In this document: positions 53,013-61,509 of the stretch, piece after piece
Numbering within the stretch: position 1 is the first letter of the stretch
How the letters are laid out: every line of letters begins with the position of its first letter
Origin: DAOTWC01 sp048499435
GTDB taxonomy: Bacteria > Chloroflexota > Anaerolineae > Aggregatilineales > Phototrophicaceae
Length of the DNA: 64,000 nucleotides
Direction: 5' to 3'
Assembly: GCA_048499435.1 (NCBI GenBank)
Contig: JASNZW010000008.1
Span: forward strand, 62,001-126,000
Position numbers and translations under genes: made by a program
The notes under the pieces: generated by a model
The model's input: only the letters and a program-made list of their open reading frames with translations
The model's database searches: none
What the model was told of the DNA's origin: nothing

Positions 53013-55634
53013 TTAGCTGACGTCGCCGCGCTCACCTTCAAGCATGCGCACACGTTCCGCCAGCAGGCGGTGCTGCGGCTGCTCCAGATACGGGTCCTCC
53101 GCGTAGATAGTGCGCGCCTCGCGCTGCGCCGTGTCCACCAGCTCCGGGCTGATCTCCTCCGCCAGCTTCAGCGCGCTGTGCCCGCTCTGGCGCGTGCCCA
53201 GCAGGTCGCCTGGCCCGCGCTGGCGCCAGTCTATCTCCGCCAGCTTAAAACCGTCGCTGATTTTTTCCATCGCCGCCAGGCGCTCGCGGGCATCGGCTGC
53301 GTCGCGATCAGGGATCAGCAGGCAGTAGGACTGGTATACGCCGCGCCCCACGCGCCCGCGAAACTGGTGCAGCTGCGCCAGCCCGAAGCGGTTGGCCCCC
53401 TCGATGACGATCACGCTGGCGTTAGGGACATCCACCCCGACCTCAGCGACCGAAGTTGTCACCAGCACGTCATACTCGCCCTGGCTAAATGCCGCCATAA
53501 CCGCCTCTTTTTCAGCGGGTTTCATACGGCCGTGCAGCAGCGCCACCCGGCTGCGAAAGAACACCTGTTTGATGTCCTCGTAAGCCTGAACCGCCGAGCG
53601 TGCATCCACCCGTTCCGACTGCTCCACCAACGGGTGCACGATAAACGCCTGCCGCCCCTCGTTTAACTGGGCCTGCACAAAGCTGAAAACGCGCTCGCGC
53701 GCCACTGGCTCAATGACGCGCGTGTCCACCGGCGTCCGGCCCGGCGGCATTTCGTCCAGCACGGTCAGGTCAAGGTCGGCATGGACTGTCAGCGCCAGCG
53801 TGCGCGGGATAGGCGTAGCGGTCATCACCAGCAGGTGCGGGTTAGCACCTTTGCCGCGCAGCGCCGCCCGCTGCTCCACGCCGAAACGGTGCTGCTCGTC
53901 CACCACCGCAAGGGCAAGGCGCTGAAATTCAACGCCCGCCTGAATCAGCGCGTGCGTGCCGATCACGACATCAATGCTGCCGTCGGCCAGCCCCGCATAC
54001 ACCGCCTCGCGCTCTGCCGGGGGCAGCGCGCTGGTGAGCAGCGCCACGGTCGGCTGCCGGTCGCCGGGCACATGCGCCAGCATGCGGCTGATGCTGCGGT
54101 AATGCTGTTCGGCCAGGATGCTGGTCGGGGCCATCAGCGCAGCCTGCTGGCCGCTGGCGACGGCGGTTGCCAGCGCGGCGGCGGCGACCGCCGTCTTGCC
54201 CGACCCAACATCGCCCTGCAGCAGGCGGTTCATGGGCACTGCCTGGGCGACATCGCGGCGGATGTCCTCAATCGCGCGCTGCTGCGCGGCGGTCAGCTCA
54301 TAGGGGAAAGCCGCCTGCGCAAATGACCGCAGCGCCTCATCGCTGATAACCAGCGGCACGGCGGGCAGCGCCTGCCAATCGCGGCGGCGGCCCAGCATCG
54401 CGAGCTGGAGCAGCAGCAGTTGATCGAACACAAAACGGCGGCGGGCGTGCGCCAGGTGGTCCCAGCCGGCGGGGAAGTGCAGGTTTTTGATAGCCCATCC
54501 CAGGTCGCCCAGCTCGACACGCTCCAGCGTGCCCTCCGGCATATAGTCGGGCAGGCGGTCGGCCCAGTATTCAACAGCGCTTTTCATAAGGCGGCGCAGC
54601 CCGCGCGCCTTTAGTCCCTCGGTCAGCGGGTAAACCGGCACGATGCGCAGGGTGTGCAGGTTCTCCGCATCCAGGTGTTCCCACTCTGGGTTGGTCATCC
54701 CCAGGCGCGAATTGAAAATAGTCACCTCGCCGCTGACGACAATCTGCTGGCCCGGCTTGATCTGGCGCGCCAGAAACTGTTTGCCAAAGAAGCGCACGTT
54801 TAGCAGGCCGGAACCGTCGTCCAGCGTCAGGATGAAGTCGCGCCGCCCCCCCCGCCCCACCTGCACCTCGGCCTGCTGCACGCTGCCGATCAGCGTAACG
54901 ACGGTCTGCGGCTCAAGGTGGCTGATGCTTTTAAGCTGCGTGTAATCGTCATAGCGCCGGGGGAAGAAAAACAACAGGTCGCCAACGGTGTAAACGCCCA
55001 GTTTTTCAAAAGTCTTGACCGTGCGCTCGCCAACGCCCTTAATCACTGACACAGGCGCGTTCAGGCCGCGCAGCACGTCAGCAGCCTGCGCCGGGTCAAG
55101 CGGGCGGCGTGGATGGCGCGGCGGGCGCGCCAGCCGCGGGCGCGGCGGCAGGTCGCTTTTGCCAGGGCGCGCCGCTTCGCGCTGTCTGTGCTTTGGGGCC
55201 TCTACCGGGCGCTGTTCCGCCGGCGCAGCCGGCTGGCGCTTCGGCTTAGGGCGCGCCTCAGAGCGCGGCGCGGGCGGCGCTGGCCTTTGCGCGGGCGCTG
55301 CCGGCGGCGGAGGCGCGGCGGCGGACGTGACCGGGGCGCTGCCGGTCGGCGCCTGATACGCCGGCGGCGCGGGCACGCGGCCCATAATCCGGTCCATCAT
55401 ATACTGCACGCGCTGGTGACGCTCGTCCCGCGCTGCAAGACCATCGTATTCGCGCAGCAGCAGCGCCAGCTCATCTACCAGCAGGCTGTGCTCCGGTTTA
55501 CGCGCCTGCCCGCGGGCATCCACCGACCATTTCTGGCTAAAAGCGCCCAAACCGCCGATCACAGCGGTGTTGTTGTAGCCCTGTTCCCGTTCCAGCTTGA
55601 GAATTTTTACCAGTGTCTCAAGTGCAGAAGGCAT
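53013..55634 (-). CDS. recG: ATP-dependent DNA helicase RecG with long N-terminal extension
   Basis: A helicase of about 873 residues that reverses stalled forks and resolves branched DNA. An N-terminal helical domain (about 1-85) and a Pro/Ala/Arg-rich linker (about 90-185) precede the wedge OB domain (VYPLTEGLKARGLRRLMKSA). The ATPase shows GDVGSGKTAVAAAALAT (near residue 480), the VVDEQHRFG box and VMTATPIPRTLALT, and the TRG region ends LHQFRGRVGRG. ATG 55634 is chosen because GAGGG precedes it; ATG 55655 has none. E. coli RecG, at 693 residues, lacks the extension. Confidence 0.95.
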   Translation of the reverse strand: MPSALETLVKILKLEREQGYNNTAVIGGLGAFSQKWSVDARGQARKPEHSLLVDELALLLREYDGLAARDERHQRVQYMMDRIMGRVPAPPAYQAPTGSAPVTSAAAPPPPAAPAQRPAPPAPRSEARPKPKRQPAAPAEQRPVEAPKHRQREAARPGKSDLPPRPRLARPPRHPRRPLDPAQAADVLRGLNAPVSVIKGVGERTVKTFEKLGVYTVGDLLFFFPRRYDDYTQLKSISHLEPQTVVTLIGSVQQAEVQVGRGGRRDFILTLDDGSGLLNVRFFGKQFLARQIKPGQQIVVSGEVTIFNSRLGMTNPEWEHLDAENLHTLRIVPVYPLTEGLKARGLRRLMKSAVEYWADRLPDYMPEGTLERVELGDLGWAIKNLHFPAGWDHLAHARRRFVFDQLLLLQLAMLGRRRDWQALPAVPLVISDEALRSFAQAAFPYELTAAQQRAIEDIRRDVAQAVPMNRLLQGDVGSGKTAVAAAALATAVASGQQAALMAPTSILAEQHYRSISRMLAHVPGDRQPTVALLTSALPPAEREAVYAGLADGSIDVVIGTHALIQAGVEFQRLALAVVDEQHRFGVEQRAALRGKGANPHLLVMTATPIPRTLALTVHADLDLTVLDEMPPGRTPVDTRVIEPVARERVFSFVQAQLNEGRQAFIVHPLVEQSERVDARSAVQAYEDIKQVFFRSRVALLHGRMKPAEKEAVMAAFSQGEYDVLVTTSVAEVGVDVPNASVIVIEGANRFGLAQLHQFRGRVGRGVYQSYCLLIPDRDAADARERLAAMEKISDGFKLAEIDWRQRGPGDLLGTRQSGHSALKLAEEISPELVDTAQREARTIYAEDPYLEQPQHRLLAERVRMLEGERGDVS

Positions 55635-55745
55635 GCTGCCCTCACTATCTTTCATGTGCGGTTCATTGATGGAACCAGCGGCGAAACGCTGTGCGTTAAC
55701 AGTTTAACAGAAACTGGCGCGCGCGTGACCCCCGGCTTTTCCTGC

Positions 55746-56630
55746 TCAGAACTCGTCCGCGCCAGCAGCGCCGACGAACTCTTTCTCCAGGATAAATATA
55801 CCCAACGCATCCGGGCCGATCAGCGCGGCCAGGGATGGGTTATAGATCGCGTGTGGGAAAACGCGCCCCGGAAATTCCAGCGCCAGGCGTTCCTGAACCA
55901 TGCGCGTCTGGTCGGTCGGGTAGGATTTGTTCTGCACGATCATGACATCATCAATGTCGGTGAACTCAGCCACGAACTCTACCAGCCGCTCGACCGCCTG
56001 GGCGCGCGTGCGCACTTTCTCCGTCGGCGTGAGGCAGCCGTTTTCAACAGTCAGGAACGGCTTGATGCCCAGCAGCGTGCCCAACAAAGCGTGCGAGCTG
56101 CTGATCAGGCGGTTTTGCAGCAGATAGCCGATTGTCTCCACGTAGAGCACGGTGTAAACGCGCTCGACCGCGCCGCGCACCAGCCGCACCGCCGCCTCAA
56201 ACCCCAGTTCCCGCGCCACCGCGTCCGCCGCAATCTGCACCAGCATGCCTTGCCCCGCCGCCAGCGACTGCGAATCGATGACAGCCACTTCGCAGTGACC
56301 GGCGGCCTGTCGGGCGGCGCGGGTGGCGCTGTGCCAGCTGCCAAACAGGCTGCGCGAGGGGTGGATAGATATAATTGCGTCGGCGTCGGCGGCCAGGCTG
56401 TTGTAGACCGCTATAAAATCGGCCTCGGACGGCGGGATAACCACCGGCGCGGCGGCGACATCGCGCCCCAGCAGCCGCAGCGCTTCCTCCGCGCCCAGGT
56501 CCACGCCCTCTACATATACCACTTCGCCAATGCGAATACGATTCGGCACAACAGTTACCGCGTGCTGGCCGAGGAAAACCGGGTTGGAGAACTGCGCCCC
56601 GCTGTCAGTGACGATCTGGATTTTTGGCAT
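55746..56630 (-). CDS. fakB: DegV-family fatty-acid-binding protein (FakB)
   Basis: A 294-residue protein that binds a fatty acid and presents its carboxylate for phosphorylation by FakA. It shows KIQIVTDSGAQFS at the start (the DSxxD/N-type first motif), then SIHPSRSLFGSWHSATRAAR and VIDSQSLAAGQGMLVQIAAD. The conserved GIKPFLTVENG corresponds to the GxKPxL element of DegV proteins. It begins directly where the fakA stop codon ends (no bases between them), so both are made together. Which fatty acid it binds is not evident. Confidence 0.93.
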   Translation of the reverse strand: MPKIQIVTDSGAQFSNPVFLGQHAVTVVPNRIRIGEVVYVEGVDLGAEEALRLLGRDVAAAPVVIPPSEADFIAVYNSLAADADAIISIHPSRSLFGSWHSATRAARQAAGHCEVAVIDSQSLAAGQGMLVQIAADAVARELGFEAAVRLVRGAVERVYTVLYVETIGYLLQNRLISSSHALLGTLLGIKPFLTVENGCLTPTEKVRTRAQAVERLVEFVAEFTDIDDVMIVQNKSYPTDQTRMVQERLALEFPGRVFPHAIYNPSLAALIGPDALGIFILEKEFVGAAGADEF

Positions 56631-58310
56631 CTATTCCAGGCTGATGATATAGGGATACAGGGGTTGATCGCCCTGCACAATCTCGAAATCCTGGCCGCTG
56701 AACGTCAGCGCCAACTGTTCAACCAGCGCCTCGGCGTGGCTGCGGTTGAGGCCGTCACCGTAGTAGAGCGTGATAAGCTCGCGGTTCTCAGCGTCCGCCG
56801 CCGTCAGCAGGTCGCACACCAGCGTGGCGATATCATCGCTGGCAGCGGCCAGGCTGCCGTTCAGCAGGCCGATGTACTGGCCGCGCTTCACAGCCAGCCC
56901 GTCAAACTCGACATCGCGCGTAGCAATTGTAACTTCGCCGCTGGTGACGGACTCCAACGCATCCGCCATGGAGTGGGCCAGCGCGTCAAGGTCAGCGGCG
57001 GCGGTAGCGTGCGAATAGGCAACCATCGCGCTGATCCCCTGCGGCAGGGTGGAGCTGGGCACGACACGGACCGCCTTGCCGCGCGCCAGGGCGGCAGCCT
57101 GCTGCGCCGCCATGACCACGTTCTTGTTGTTCGGCAGCAGGATAACGCGCTCGTTGGGCAGCGACGCGATCACGTCCAGGAAGTCCTGCGTGCTGGGGTT
57201 CATCGTCTGGCCGCCGTTCACCACCCGCGCCGCGCGCAGATCGCGCATAAACAGGCGGCGGATGCCCTCGCCGCTGACCACTGGAATAACGGCGACCTCA
57301 TCGGCTGTAACCAGGCTGTCGTCGGTGATGTCCAGCGCGCCGGCTGTGCGCTCCCCCATGTACTGCTGATACTGCGCCTGCATATTCTCAACTACTACAT
57401 CCTCCAGCGCAGCGCCTGAGCCAACCGCGTAGCTGAGCGGTTCGCCGGGGTCGTGCACGTGCACGTGCACCTTGATAAGCTGGCTGCTGCCCACCACCAG
57501 GGCGGACCAGCCCATCGCCTCAATAGCGGCCCGCACAGCGCCCACGTCGAGGCCCTCGCCGCGCATCAGAAACTGCACATCATAGCCGTAGCCGCGCTCG
57601 TCCTCTGGCTCAAGGTCCGCCGCCTGCCGCTGGCGGTGTTCAAGCTTTGTTGACCCGTTCAGGCTCAGCACGTCCTCGCCCCGCGTCAGCCGCAGCATCC
57701 CCTCCAGAATGTAGAGCAGCCCCTGCCCGCCTGAATCAACAACGCCCGCCTTTTTCAGCACGGGCAGCAGATCAGGCGTGCGCGCCAGCGCGTCGCCGCC
57801 GGCAGCGACCATAATCTCCAGCAGCTCGGTCAGGTCAATAACGTTCTCGTCGTTAACAGCGCGCACCACGGCGGCGGCGGCCTCGCGGGCAACGGTGAGA
57901 ATAGTGCCCTCTACCGGCGTGGTGACAGCGCGATAGGCGGCGTCAACGGCGTTGGTAACAGCGTGCGTGAACGCCAGCGCGTCGAACATCTCGTGGCCGC
58001 GCAGCGGCTCGGCAAAGCCGTGCAGCAGCTGCGACAGAATAACGCCGGAGTTGCCGCGCGCGCCCAGCAAAGCGCCCTGGACAATCGCCATGCCGACGAT
58101 GCCCACGTGCGGTTCCTGCATAACCGCGATCTCGGCGTAGGCGCTGCGCATCGTCTGAAGCATGTTCTTGCCGGTATCGCCATCGGGGACCGGAAAGACG
58201 TTAAGCTGATTCACACGCTCATGGTTGTGTTCCAGCCAGGCTAACCCGGCGGCAGTAAGCCACTTGAGCAGGTGCCCGTCAACCACATGCTGGTTCAGTA
58301 CAACTGCCAT
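56631..58310 (-). CDS. fakA: Fatty acid kinase FakA (DAK2/YloV type)
   Basis: A 559-residue kinase that makes acyl-phosphate from FakB-bound fatty acid, feeding PlsX/PlsY phospholipid synthesis. The N-terminal DhaK-L-like ATP domain shows LNVFPVPDGDTGKNMLQTM (Asp residues that bind magnesium) and GALLGARGNSGVILSQLLHG (about 80-100), then VDSGGQGLLYILEGML. The middle and C-terminal DegV-like domains follow (about 300-559). Its position next to fakB, rpmB, rpe and recG matches yloV in Bacillus subtilis. Confidence 0.94.
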   Translation of the reverse strand: MAVVLNQHVVDGHLLKWLTAAGLAWLEHNHERVNQLNVFPVPDGDTGKNMLQTMRSAYAEIAVMQEPHVGIVGMAIVQGALLGARGNSGVILSQLLHGFAEPLRGHEMFDALAFTHAVTNAVDAAYRAVTTPVEGTILTVAREAAAAVVRAVNDENVIDLTELLEIMVAAGGDALARTPDLLPVLKKAGVVDSGGQGLLYILEGMLRLTRGEDVLSLNGSTKLEHRQRQAADLEPEDERGYGYDVQFLMRGEGLDVGAVRAAIEAMGWSALVVGSSQLIKVHVHVHDPGEPLSYAVGSGAALEDVVVENMQAQYQQYMGERTAGALDITDDSLVTADEVAVIPVVSGEGIRRLFMRDLRAARVVNGGQTMNPSTQDFLDVIASLPNERVILLPNNKNVVMAAQQAAALARGKAVRVVPSSTLPQGISAMVAYSHATAAADLDALAHSMADALESVTSGEVTIATRDVEFDGLAVKRGQYIGLLNGSLAAASDDIATLVCDLLTAADAENRELITLYYGDGLNRSHAEALVEQLALTFSGQDFEIVQGDQPLYPYIISLE

Positions 58311-58395
58311 CCGCTGTAGCCCCCTTTACCGCAGCATTCCCTGCTGACACAACTATACAAAACGCCACCCACAGCCGCATTAATTCTATCTACGA

Positions 58396-58423
58396 ATGTT
58401 ATTTATGCAGCGGCATTTTTCAA
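58396..58423 (-). promoter_or_regulatory. Promoter of fakA-fakB
   Basis: On the minus strand TTGAAA (58423-58418), 16 bases, TAACAT (58401-58396). It lies back to back with the rpmB promoter, whose -35 begins four bases away. Confidence 0.5.
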
Positions 58424-58426
58424 CCC

Positions 58427-58455
58427 TTGCCCCTGCTGTTCTGTTATGATACTAT
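58427..58455 (+). promoter_or_regulatory. Promoter of rpmB
   Basis: TTGCCC (58427-58432), 17 bases, extended -10 TGA-TACTAT (58447-58455). The predicted start lies about 40 bases before the rpmB ATG. Confidence 0.65.
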
Positions 58456-58500
58456 GCCGCTTTGTTTCCGTCCGCACCAGCAACATCGAGGACTTAGGCC

Positions 58501-58680
58501 ATGGCGAAGTGCGAGTCCTGCGGCAAAGGGCCGCAGTTTGGCAACAACCGCAGCCACTCGCTGCGGGCAACCCGGCGGCAGTTCAAGCCCAACATCCAGC
58601 GCGTGCACGTGCTCGAAGATGGCAAATATGTGCGCAAGTATCTGTGCACAAAATGCATCAAAACGCTCGCCAAGATGTAA
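58501..58680 (+). CDS. rpmB: 50S ribosomal protein L28, zinc-binding form
   Basis: A 59-residue ribosomal protein, just below common ORF-length cut-offs. It begins MAKCESCGKGPQFGNNRSHS, continues TRRQFKPNIQRV and ends YLCTKCIKTLAKM. Cys4, Cys7, Cys49 and Cys52 form a zinc ribbon (C+ form), which suggests a zinc-replete paralogue; a C- copy may exist elsewhere. It has its own promoter and terminator and stands alone on the plus strand between fakA and rpe. Confidence 0.97.
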   Translation: MAKCESCGKGPQFGNNRSHSLRATRRQFKPNIQRVHVLEDGKYVRKYLCTKCIKTLAKM

Positions 58681-58705
58681 CTGCTGTTCCCACGCTGTAC
58701 CCCCT

Positions 58706-58732
58706 GAGCCGGCCCTGACGACCGGCTCTTTT
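58706..58732 (+). terminator. Terminator of rpmB
   Basis: GAGCCGG (58706-58712) and CCGGCTC (58722-58728) form a 7-bp stem with a 9-base loop, followed by TTTT. Confidence 0.78.
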
Positions 58733-59396
58733 ACTGCGCCAGCGCGCGCCGCAGGGCGCTGACCCCGGCCTGCACGCTGTGCTTATCCGTAAAAACCATG
58801 CTGCCCGCCACCAGCATCGTCGCCCCGGCGGCCACAGCCTGCGGCGCGGTATCGGCGTAGATGCCGCCGTCCACCCCCACCTCAATCTGCCGGCCGCTGG
58901 CCGCCGTCAAAGCGCGCAGGCGGCGCAGGCGCGGCAGAGATTCCGGCAGGAACGTTTGCCCGCCAAAGCCGGGGTTCACCGTCAGCACCAGCACCGCGTC
59001 CAGCAGATGCAGCACATCGGCCAGCAGCTCGACCGGCGTGTGCGGGTTGATCGCCAGCCCGGCCTCGCAGCCCAGCCCTTTGATGGCTTGCAGCGTGCGG
59101 TGCAGGTTAGGCGAAACCTCCCAGTGAACGTCAATGCGGCTTGCGCCGGCGGCGGCAAAGGCTTCCAGGTGACGCTCCGGCTCAACGATCATCAGATGGA
59201 TGTCGAGCGGCAGCGCGGTGCTGCGGCGCGCCGCCTCCACCACCAGCGGCCCCATCGTGATGTTAGGCACGAAGCGCCCGTCCATAACATCAATATGAAT
59301 CAGGTCGGCCCCGGCTGCCTCCGCCTCCTGAATCTGCGCGCCCAGGCGGGTGAAATCAGCGGCCAGGATAGATGGCGCGATGCGAACAGCGTTCAC
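58731..59396 (-). CDS. rpe: Ribulose-phosphate 3-epimerase
   Basis: A 221-residue TIM-barrel enzyme of the pentose phosphate and Calvin pathways. It shows IAPSILAADFTRLGAQIQEA, then DLIHIDVMDGRFVPNITMGP (catalytic Asp and metal His region), DIHLMIVEPERH, LVLTVNPGFGGQTFLPESLP and VGVDGGIYADTAP with the second catalytic Asp. Length is standard. It converges on rpmB and lies downstream of an aldo/keto reductase (53 bp) on the minus strand. Confidence 0.96.
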   Translation of the reverse strand: MNAVRIAPSILAADFTRLGAQIQEAEAAGADLIHIDVMDGRFVPNITMGPLVVEAARRSTALPLDIHLMIVEPERHLEAFAAAGASRIDVHWEVSPNLHRTLQAIKGLGCEAGLAINPHTPVELLADVLHLLDAVLVLTVNPGFGGQTFLPESLPRLRRLRALTAASGRQIEVGVDGGIYADTAPQAVAAGATMLVAGSMVFTDKHSVQAGVSALRRALAQ

Positions 59397-59449
59397 AGTC
59401 TACAGGCTCCCTTCACAGCGCTTTCGGCCAGCGCCGCAGCAAGCGCAGG

Positions 59450-60439
59450 TTAAACATACTCAAGCGGCAGCTTGGGTTGGTACGGTTCCTCAAGAAAAGC
59501 GATCTCCTCTGGCGACAGCGCCAGGTCCAGCGCGCTGATCGCCTCATCAAGGTGACTCTGACGGGTTGCGCCGATGATCGGGCTGACGACGCCAGGCTGC
59601 GCCAGCACCCAGGCCAGCGCCACCTGCGCCAGCGCCACCCCCCGGCGCGCCGCCAGCGCGCTGACACGCTCAACAACGGCGAAATCAGCGTCGCTGTTGT
59701 AATACACCGGCGTGAGGCGGTCAGATTGTGAGCGCGCCGTGCCCGCGCCCTGCGCGATATCGCGCGCGTAGCGCTTGGCCAGGAAGCCACGCGCCAGCGG
59801 GCTGTAAGGAATAAGCGCCACGCCCTGGTCACGGCAGAAGGGAATCATCTCGCGCTCCTCCTCGCGCGCCACCAGGTTATAGTGATTCTGCATTGAGACA
59901 AAGCGCGTCCAGCCGTGCAGGTCGGCTGTGTACTGCGCTTTGGCGAACTGCCAGGTCCACATGCTGGATGCGCCGATATACAGCGCCTTCCCCGCGCGGA
60001 CGACGTCGTGCAGCGCCGCCATCGTCTCCTCAATCGGCGTGTCGTAGTCCCACCGATGAATCTGGTACAGGTCCACATAGTCCAGCTTCAGGCGGCGCAG
60101 CGAGGCGTCAATGGCCTCCAGAACGTGCTTGCGCGAAAGCCCGCCCTGGTTGGGCTTGTCGCCCAGCGGCCAGTACAGTTTGGTCGCCACAACGTATTCA
60201 TCGCGCCGGGGGAACAGCTCTTTAAGCAGGCGGCCCGTGATCTCCTCACTGACGCCGAGCGAATACATATCCGCGACATCGAAGAAATTAATGCCCTGCT
60301 CGGCGGCGCGGCGAACAATCGGGCGGCCTTCGGCCTCCGGCAGCACCCAATCGCGCCAGGCTGGATCGCCATAGCTCATCATCCCCAGACACAGCCGGGA
60401 CACCTTCAGGCCGGTCTCACCCAGCCTTACGTACTGCAC
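59450..60439 (-). CDS. Aldo/keto reductase
   Basis: A 329-residue NADPH-dependent (beta/alpha)8 reductase. The family tetrad is visible: Asp and Tyr in NFFDVADMYSLGVSEEI, Lys in VVATKLYWPLG, and His in YVDLYQIHRWDYDTPIEETM. SPLARGFLAKRYARD and the cofactor-binding IIGATRQSHLDEAISALDL are at the end. It belongs to the YajO/1-deoxyxylulose-5-phosphate reductase-like or Tas-like group; the substrate is not known. It follows rlmN after 15 bp, so the two are probably co-transcribed. Confidence 0.93.
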   Translation of the reverse strand: MQYVRLGETGLKVSRLCLGMMSYGDPAWRDWVLPEAEGRPIVRRAAEQGINFFDVADMYSLGVSEEITGRLLKELFPRRDEYVVATKLYWPLGDKPNQGGLSRKHVLEAIDASLRRLKLDYVDLYQIHRWDYDTPIEETMAALHDVVRAGKALYIGASSMWTWQFAKAQYTADLHGWTRFVSMQNHYNLVAREEEREMIPFCRDQGVALIPYSPLARGFLAKRYARDIAQGAGTARSQSDRLTPVYYNSDADFAVVERVSALAARRGVALAQVALAWVLAQPGVVSPIIGATRQSHLDEAISALDLALSPEEIAFLEEPYQPKLPLEYV

Positions 60440-60454
60440 GCAGCTCTCCTTTCC

Positions 60455-61504
60455 TCACTCCGCCGGGCGGCGCGTCTGCCGCAGCGCACTGACCTTGAGC
60501 TGGCCGCAGCCGGCGTCAATATCTATGCCGCGCCGCACACGCACCGTCGCGCTGATGTTATAGGTGGCCAGCACCTCCACAAAGCGATCAACCGCTTCGC
60601 GCGCGGCAGGCCCGCCAGCGTAACCGCCCGTCGGGTTTAAAGGGATAATGTTAACATGGCACAGCAGACCTTGCAGCAGCTTGCCCAGTTGATGCGCGTC
60701 GTCGGGCGTGTCGTTCTGCCCGGCGATAGCCGCCCATTCAAACGTTATGCGCCGGCCTGTTTTCGCCACATAGTAGCGGCAGGCAGCGATCAGCTCGGCC
60801 AGCGGCCAACGTTTGTTGACCGGCAGCAGCGCCGTGCGCCGCGCGTCCGCCGCCGCGTGCAGGCTGATCGCCAGCCGCACCTGCAGGCCCTCATCGGCGA
60901 AGCGGCGAATCTGCGGGACCAGCCCCACCGTGCTGATGGTGATATGGCGCGCGCCAATATCCAGGCGCTCCATCAGCAGGCGCACCGCCGCCAGCGACTC
61001 GTCGTAGTTGTGAAACGGCTCCCCCATGCCCATCAGCACGACGTTGCTCAGGCGCTCGCGCTGGTGCTCCAGCTCGGCGGCAAAGCGCAGCGCCTGCTCG
61101 AAGATCTCACCGGCGGTCAGGTGGCGCGCGAAACCCATCTGCCCGGTAGCGCAGAACACGCAGCCCATCGCGCAGCCCGCCTGGGTGGAAATGCAGGCGG
61201 TGCGCCGGTCGTCGTCGTAAGGCATCAGCACCGATTCGATTAGCTGGCCGTCCGCCAGCCGGTACAGGCGTTTCAGCGTGCCGTCGTGGCTGGCCTGTTC
61301 CGCCGCCAGCGCCAGCGTGCCGAGCGCCGTCTCGGCCTGCAGGCGCGCCCGCAGCGCCTGCGGCAGGCTGGTCATGGCGTCGAACGACAGCGCGCGCCGC
61401 GCATACAGCCATTCCCACACCTGGCGCGCGCGAAACGCCGGCTCGCCCCAGGCTGCCAGCAGGCGCGTCAGCTCGTCCAGCGTCAGATCGTAAAGGTTAA
61501 GCAC
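60455..61504 (-). CDS. rlmN: 23S rRNA (A2503)-C2 methyltransferase RlmN
   Basis: A 349-residue radical-SAM enzyme that methylates A2503 of 23S rRNA and A37 of some tRNAs. The 4Fe-4S cluster cysteines are Cys111, Cys115 and Cys118 in CAMGCVFCATGQMG. The GMGEPFHNYDESLAAVRLL segment (SAM site) and the C-terminal RRGIDIDAGCGQL, with the methyl-carrying Cys, are complete, as in RlmN and not Cfr. The N-terminal helical domain starts LNLYDLTLDELTRLLAAWGE. It lies 5 bp after the next upstream gene. Confidence 0.96.
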   Translation of the reverse strand: MLNLYDLTLDELTRLLAAWGEPAFRARQVWEWLYARRALSFDAMTSLPQALRARLQAETALGTLALAAEQASHDGTLKRLYRLADGQLIESVLMPYDDDRRTACISTQAGCAMGCVFCATGQMGFARHLTAGEIFEQALRFAAELEHQRERLSNVVLMGMGEPFHNYDESLAAVRLLMERLDIGARHITISTVGLVPQIRRFADEGLQVRLAISLHAAADARRTALLPVNKRWPLAELIAACRYYVAKTGRRITFEWAAIAGQNDTPDDAHQLGKLLQGLLCHVNIIPLNPTGGYAGGPAAREAVDRFVEVLATYNISATVRVRRGIDIDAGCGQLKVSALRQTRRPAE

Positions 61505-61509
61505 CGCGT

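Noticed and set aside
55113..57419. 768-codon ORF on the plus strand
   Set aside because: It lies antisense to recG, fakB and fakA, whose family motifs are clear. Composition (Arg, His, Ala, Gln runs) is that of a shadow frame in G+C-rich DNA.
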